The translations under genes were made by a program, and so were the position numbers. Positions 12,266 to 15,305 of a DNA stretch of 15,305 bases are shown piece after piece. The notes under the pieces were generated by a model that worked only from the letters and a program-made list of their open reading frames with translations, had not been told where the DNA came from and searched no databases. Within the stretch, counting starts at the first letter, position 1, and each line of letters starts with the position of its first letter. The DNA comes from Planctomycetota bacterium. GTDB lineage: Bacteria; Planctomycetota; Phycisphaerae; Sedimentisphaerales; Anaerobacaceae. Location of the stretch: NCBI GenBank assembly GCA_017885385.1, contig JAFNGF010000160.1:1-15305 (forward strand). Reading direction: 5' to 3'.

Positions 12266-12316
12266 CGGGTTAAGCCCCGCAATCCCTCGACCCTGCTCGG
12301 GGCGGGTTTATTGCGG
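12266..12316 (+). repeat. Second copy of the ~50-bp composite hairpin repeat
   Basis: Matches 9119-9170 in the opposite orientation: the same order of AATAAACC, a (T/C)CC(T/C)GAGC...GTCGA(A/G)GG core, ATTGCGGGGCT and AACCCG. CCGCAAT (12278-12284) can pair with ATTGCGG (12310-12316). In both copies the element is in sense orientation just upstream of a start codon; here the ATG is 31 nt beyond. Confidence 0.65.
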
Positions 12317-12346
12317 CGTTCGCGACGTAATTTGAGGAACCAAGGT

Positions 12347-13327
12347 ATGAAAACCAGCAGAATAAGCAGGGTAATGCAGATCTTGACCACACTGCAAGCC
12401 GGGAAAAGTTACGCCGTCGGTGACTTGTCGAAGATGTTCGGAACGAGCCGGCGGACTATCTTCCGCGACCTGAACGAATTGCAGGCCATAGGCGTACCAT
12501 ATCATTATGACGCCAAGGCAGGCGGCTATGCGATAGGCCCTGAGTTTTTTTTGCCGCCGGTGGATTTGAACTTGCAGGAGGCGTTGAGTCTGCTTCTTTT
12601 GGCCCATGAGGCGAGCAAACAAATCCAATTGCCCTTCAAAAGGTCGGCGCTGCTGGCTGCTTTGAAAATCGAGAACAATTTGCCCGTCAAAATCAGGCAA
12701 TACTGCAATAGCGCCTTGCGAAGCATCTCCACCAAGGCCGCCGCCCAGGCGCTGGTCCGCCAGGAAGGCGGACTTGATAAAACCTTTGCACAATTACAAG
12801 GCGCTATTCACGGCAAACACAAGGTAAGCGTCAGTTATTATTCGCTCTTCGATGGCAAAATCATCGAGCTTGAGTTGTGCCCCTATCATTTGCTTTACAA
12901 CTGCCGGGCGTGGTATGTGCTGGGTTTCTCCGACCTGCATAAAAGTGTTCGCACCTTCAAGCTCAGCCGGATTAAGGAGCTGGAAATTACAGATAAATGC
13001 TTTGTCGGCGGGGATAAATTCAATTTGGCAGACTACCTCGGCAGGGCCTGGTCGATGATACCGGAGGGCCGAATCTACAACATTAAGCTCAGGTTTCTGC
13101 CAAAAGTAGCTGAGAATGTCACCGAGGTACAATGGCACAGCACGCAACAAGTCGCCCGCAATCCGGACGGCTCCGCCACCGTAGAGTTTCGCGTTGACGG
13201 CCTGGGCGAAATAACCTGGTGGATACTCGGCTACGGCGACCAGGTGCAGGTGCTTGCCCCAAAAGCCCTTCGAACCAGAGTCGCGGAAATCGCCCAGAAC
13301 ATAATCAAACTGAATGACAGTGCCTGA
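12347..13327 (+). CDS. WYL-domain helix-turn-helix transcriptional regulator
   Basis: 326 residues from MKTSRISRVMQILTTLQAGK. GAGGAA (12334-12339) with a 7-nt spacer fixes this ATG; the frame's upstream extension lies in the repeat. An N-terminal HTH_11/DeoR-like winged helix covers about residues 5-58 (VGDLSKMFGTSRRTIFRDLNE is the recognition region), a linker helix bundle follows, then a WYL domain (about 155-220) with WYV at 189-191 after CRA and a conserved RTFKLSRI, and a C-terminal WCX-like extension (about 235-320, VEFRVDGLGEITWWILGYG). WYL regulators sense ligands, often nucleic acid or small molecules, and control DNA-damage, phage-defence or metabolic genes. No defence genes are nearby, so its target is not evident; the divergent protease gene or itself are the simplest candidates. 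Confidence 0.92.
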   Translation: MKTSRISRVMQILTTLQAGKSYAVGDLSKMFGTSRRTIFRDLNELQAIGVPYHYDAKAGGYAIGPEFFLPPVDLNLQEALSLLLLAHEASKQIQLPFKRSALLAALKIENNLPVKIRQYCNSALRSISTKAAAQALVRQEGGLDKTFAQLQGAIHGKHKVSVSYYSLFDGKIIELELCPYHLLYNCRAWYVLGFSDLHKSVRTFKLSRIKELEITDKCFVGGDKFNLADYLGRAWSMIPEGRIYNIKLRFLPKVAENVTEVQWHSTQQVARNPDGSATVEFRVDGLGEITWWILGYGDQVQVLAPKALRTRVAEIAQNIIKLNDSA

Positions 13328-13696
13328 TGGGCGATCTACCGTTGACTATCGGCAATTGTCAATCTTCAATTTGCGATCTGCAAAGTCCGGGCGGCAATCT
13401 ATGATGTTGTTTGGTTCGGGCAGAATTGGAGTAGACACGGATTTACACGGATTCACACTGTTGAAAAGCGAATAAAGAGCCACAGAGGACCCATTCGACT
13501 ACGCTCAGGGTAAACTCCGAGGCCACCGAGAAAAGAAACAAATAGGAGCATTAACCGCAGAGAACGCCGAGACCGCAGAGCAAAATGTGAAGACAGAAGA
13601 CAGAGGAGAGAAGACAGCAATCCGTCGTCCGTTCTCCGTCCTCCGTTGCGCGAACTCTGCGGGCTCGGCGGTAAATTTTCTGAGTTCTCTGTGGCC

Positions 13697-13734
13697 TCTC
13701 CGTCAGGGGCGGCAGGTCTCCGTCAGGGACGGCA
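13697..13734 (+). repeat. Tandem direct repeat, 18 bp with 20-bp period
   Basis: TCTCCGTCAGGGGCGGCA (13697-13714) and TCTCCGTCAGGGACGGCA (13717-13734) differ at one base. It abuts the GC-rich hairpin at 13733-13755. Confidence 0.75.
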
Positions 13735-13755
13735 CGCCCGGCCCCGCCGGGCGTG
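13733..13755. repeat. GC-rich perfect hairpin
   Basis: CACGCCCGGC-CCC-GCCGGGCGTG: a perfect 10-bp stem with a 3-nt loop. Outer sequences (CAGGTC near 13713, GGACCTG near 13774) can extend it imperfectly to about 70 nt. No U-tract follows. Confidence 0.7.
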
Positions 13756-13813
13756 AACGGCCTGCCGGACCGGACCTGAGCGGCGTGCTCCCTGTGGCGG
13801 GTTTCTGCTTTGT

Positions 13814-13845
13814 AATTGTGCACACTGGGCAAAGCCAGTACAATT
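13814..13845. repeat. Nested inverted repeat before the lemA operon
   Basis: AATTGT (13814-13819) pairs with ACAATT (13840-13845), and inside it ACTGG (13824-13828) pairs with CCAGT (13835-13839), with a 4-nt GCAC bulge and a GCAAAG loop. It lies 82 nt before the GTG start of the downstream gene, where an operator or leader structure could act. Confidence 0.5.
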
Positions 13846-13926
13846 GCGCGTTATCATCGTTCCGGATGTTTGTGTGCTTACCATAGAATATCCGGGTTCA
13901 GTGTGGCCGGTATTGAGGCATACAAA

Positions 13927-14598
13927 GTGCAACCTCTGATTATTGTCGGCTTCATTGCGTTAATCGTGGTACTGGGGATCCTGGGCTATATTAGCGCTGC
14001 GAAACGTCGGGATGCGATGGCCGCCCTTGCGGCCAGGCTCGGTCTACGCTTTGACCCAAGCAAGAGCTGGGACATAGCCCAGCGTTATCGGTTTCTCGAC
14101 AAGCTGCGATCCGGGTCGAATCGCTACGCATTCAATATCCTGTCCGGCAGCTATCAAGGCAACGATGTAAGCCTGTTTGACTACCACTATGAAACCCATT
14201 CCACGGACTCCAAAGGGCACCGCCAGACTCACCACCACTATTTCTCTTTCTTCATCCTGCACCTGCCGGCTTCGTTTCCGGAGCTGATCATTGGCTCGGA
14301 GGGCTTCTTTTCAAAGATTGCCCAGGCATTGGGGTACGATGACATCGATTTCGAATCGCACGAATTCTCCCGTAAGTTCTGCGTCCGGTCCGCAGATAAA
14401 AAGTTCGCGTACGACGTGTGTAATGCCCGTATGATTGAGTACCTCTTGTCGAACACCGATCTGACTATAGAGATCGAGGCCGATGCGCTGGCCATCTCGT
14501 TCGGCTCCCGGCTGACGCCACAGGTCATAGAGGCGAATTTGAATCGGCTCATCACATTAAGGTCGCTGATGCCGGAATATGTATTTTCCCCGAGGTGA
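13927..14598 (+). CDS. Membrane-anchored protein of unknown function, coupled to lemA
   Basis: 223 residues, GTG start supported by GAGG (13915-13918) with an 8-nt spacer; longer in-frame starts lie in repeat or hairpin DNA. One N-terminal transmembrane helix (LIIVGFIALIVVLGILGYI, about 4-22), then basic AAKRR, so the bulk is probably cytoplasmic. The soluble part is not confidently assigned: a motif LAARLGLRFDPSKSWDIAQRY, a beta-rich middle (NILSGSYQGNDVSLFDYHYE), a His-rich QTHHHYFSFFILHLP, and a conserved-looking end (LITLRSLMPEYVFSPR). Similar small membrane proteins commonly accompany lemA genes (general knowledge); the His cluster might bind metal. Its stop is 2 nt before the lemA ATG, so co-translation is likely. 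Confidence 0.8.
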   Translation: MQPLIIVGFIALIVVLGILGYISAAKRRDAMAALAARLGLRFDPSKSWDIAQRYRFLDKLRSGSNRYAFNILSGSYQGNDVSLFDYHYETHSTDSKGHRQTHHHYFSFFILHLPASFPELIIGSEGFFSKIAQALGYDDIDFESHEFSRKFCVRSADKKFAYDVCNARMIEYLLSNTDLTIEIEADALAISFGSRLTPQVIEANLNRLITLRSLMPEYVFSPR

Positions 14599-14600
14599 TT

Positions 14601-15158
14601 ATGTTGGGACTATTGATTCTGATCGTGGCTGTCTTTTTGCTGCCCGTCATTTACATTGTGCTAACCTACAATACGCTGGTGGCTCTTGGGAACCACATTC
14701 GTGACGCCTGGAGCAACATCGACACAGAGTTGAAGCGGCGGTACGATCTGATTCCCAATTTGGTTGCTACGGTCAAAGGGTACGCCGCCCACGAAAAGGA
14801 TGTCTTCGAGCGTGTGACTTCCCTGCGGGTGCAATGCCTGGCCAGCCAGGGGGCCCCTCACGAGCAGGCGACGGACGAGAACCAGCTGGTGGATGCCTTG
14901 CGACAGCTTCTGGCGGTCGTGGAAAATTACCCTCAACTGAAAGCCGACCAGCATTTCGTTGTGCTCCAGCGCGAGCTGGTCAATACGGAGGACCGCATCC
15001 AGGCGGCCCGGCGTTTCTTCAACGGCAACATACGCGACTATCGCAACAAGTGCCAAGTCTTCCCGAGCAGCATCATCGCCGGCATATTTGGCTTCGAGCC
15101 GCAAGAGTACTTTCAGGTACACCCATCCGTCCGCGAGGTCCCTGATGTGGACTTATGA
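14601..15158 (+). CDS. lemA: LemA family protein
   Basis: 185 residues from MLGLLILIVAVFLLPVIY. GAGG (14592-14595) sits 5 nt before the ATG; an in-frame GTG at 14595 would overlap the upstream stop, adding two residues. One N-terminal transmembrane helix is followed by the family's long helical bundle: YNTLVALGNHIRDAWSNID, LKRRYDLIPNLVATVKGYA (the strongest LemA signature, about 45-63) and, near the end, NIRDYRNKCQVFPSSIIAGI followed by FGFEPQEYF. Length is normal. LemA proteins are membrane-anchored with largely unknown function, often next to TPM-domain, HtpX-like or GIDE proteins. Here the only visible partner is the upstream unknown protein. Confidence 0.95.
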   Translation: MLGLLILIVAVFLLPVIYIVLTYNTLVALGNHIRDAWSNIDTELKRRYDLIPNLVATVKGYAAHEKDVFERVTSLRVQCLASQGAPHEQATDENQLVDALRQLLAVVENYPQLKADQHFVVLQRELVNTEDRIQAARRFFNGNIRDYRNKCQVFPSSIIAGIFGFEPQEYFQVHPSVREVPDVDL

Positions 15159-15192
15159 CCCTTAATGTACATTCGATCTGGCATTTCAAACC

Positions 15193-15222
15193 CACGGTTA
15201 ATTCGATAGCGGTCAAACCGTG
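15193..15222. terminator. Weak inverted repeat between convergent lemA and the next gene
   Basis: CACGGTT (15193-15199) and AACCGTG (15216-15222) are perfect 7-bp complements with a 16-nt loop; the stem includes the last codons of the minus-strand gene (stop 15213-15215). No U-tract is seen. A bidirectional terminator is possible but not well supported. Confidence 0.25.
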
Positions 15223-15305
15223 ATCAGGTCCCACACGCGGTTGAGCGATTCGATGGTCTTCTGCAGCGCTGCCTCATCCTCCATCTGGCGCAGCTCTTGA
15301 TCGAA
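15213..15305 (-). CDS. 3' end of an unidentified gene
   Basis: Thirty sense codons and a TGA read into the window from the right edge. The visible C-terminus, ending ESLNRVWDLITV, is acidic, Gln/Glu/Leu-rich and helical, compatible with a coiled coil; no family can be named from so short a piece. It is convergent with lemA, 54 nt from its stop. Coding character is inferred from composition and from the frame being open to the edge; chance opening over 30 codons cannot be excluded. Confidence 0.5.
   Translation of the reverse strand, partial: FDQELRQMEDEAALQKTIESLNRVWDLITV

Larger units (their letters stand above)
11915..12346 (+). other. Divergent intergenic region packed with palindromic repeats
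   Basis: Holds two outward promoters and then at least five short repeat modules between 12082 and 12318. A 14-bp inverted repeat brackets the cluster (AATAAACCCGCCCC at 12088-12101, its exact complement at 12299-12312). No coding frame with a ribosome site was seen. The cluster would form most of the 5' leader of the WYL regulator. Confidence 0.6.
13328..13926. other. Long intergenic region built of dispersed repeats
   Basis: No credible gene was seen; short frames here run through repeats. Contents: ACACGGATT twice with a 10-bp period (13435-13453); a CATTCGACTACGCTCAGGG dispersed repeat (13490-13510); CCACAGAGG / AACCGCAGAGAACGCCGAGA-type purine-rich repeats (about 13479-13620); an inverted related arm (about 13620-13705); a tandem duplication (13697-13734); and two hairpins (13733-13755, 13814-13845). 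No strong promoter for the downstream pair was found. Confidence 0.6.

Noticed and set aside
12088..12316. CRISPR array
   Set aside because: Repeats are palindromic, of several types, not evenly spaced, and there are no spacers of constant length or cas genes.
13551..13886. Short open frames on both strands in the repeat region
   Set aside because: They translate repeat sequences and hairpins; no start signal or conserved protein pattern.

Overview
The window looks like a metagenome-derived or environmental member of the Planctomycetota, most likely class Phycisphaerae (relatives of Sedimentisphaerales). This is an inference. It rests on two tandem prepilin-type proteins with an FTLIELLVVIAIIALLMA N-terminus and a C-terminal H-X9-D box, the CsgG-like glycine-zipper lipoprotein, the mix of Gfo/Idh/MocA, xylose-isomerase-like and UroD-like enzymes, and intergenic DNA full of short palindromic repeats. 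No tRNA, rRNA, CRISPR array, transposase or integrase gene was found.

Layout. 1-1658 (minus): two paralogous pseudopilin-like genes, the first cut by the window edge, each with its own sigma70-type promoter; the second has a leader of about 300 nt with several predicted helices. 2271-3086 (plus): a TIM-barrel sugar isomerase/epimerase-like gene with a very clear intrinsic terminator. 3224-4174: a CsgG-like lipoprotein gene framed by a 21-bp inverted repeat, with an 8-bp direct repeat just outside or at its ends, possibly a small mobile cassette. 4176-9086 (minus): a tightly packed operon of, in transcription order, a Gfo/Idh/MocA oxidoreductase, a UroD/MtaA-type methyltransferase-like protein, a divergent NRAMP-like membrane protein and a second UroD-like protein, with junctions TAATG, 26 nt and ATGA. 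9206-10975 (minus): GTP-type phosphoenolpyruvate carboxykinase, GTG start, strong Shine-Dalgarno and its own promoter. 11141-11914 (minus): a CPBP intramembrane protease. 12347-13327 (plus): a WYL-domain regulator, divergent from the protease. 13927-15158 (plus): an unnamed membrane-anchored protein coupled to lemA. 15213-15305 (minus): the 3' end of another gene.

How it fits together. The best candidate for an undescribed system is the oxidoreductase - UroD - NRAMP-like - UroD operon. The transporter-like protein lacks the usual NRAMP metal motifs, and the two UroD-like proteins differ in their apparent zinc/active-site residues. A transport and demethylation or sugar-acid pathway is possible, but the substrate cannot be read from the sequence, and no corrinoid protein lies in the window. 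The second theme is intergenic RNA/DNA structure: related GC-rich hairpin repeats lie between promoter or upstream gene and start codon of the carboxykinase, the oxidoreductase operon and the WYL regulator. All starts were chosen by Shine-Dalgarno position, and several differ from the longest open frame because those frames extend into repeats.
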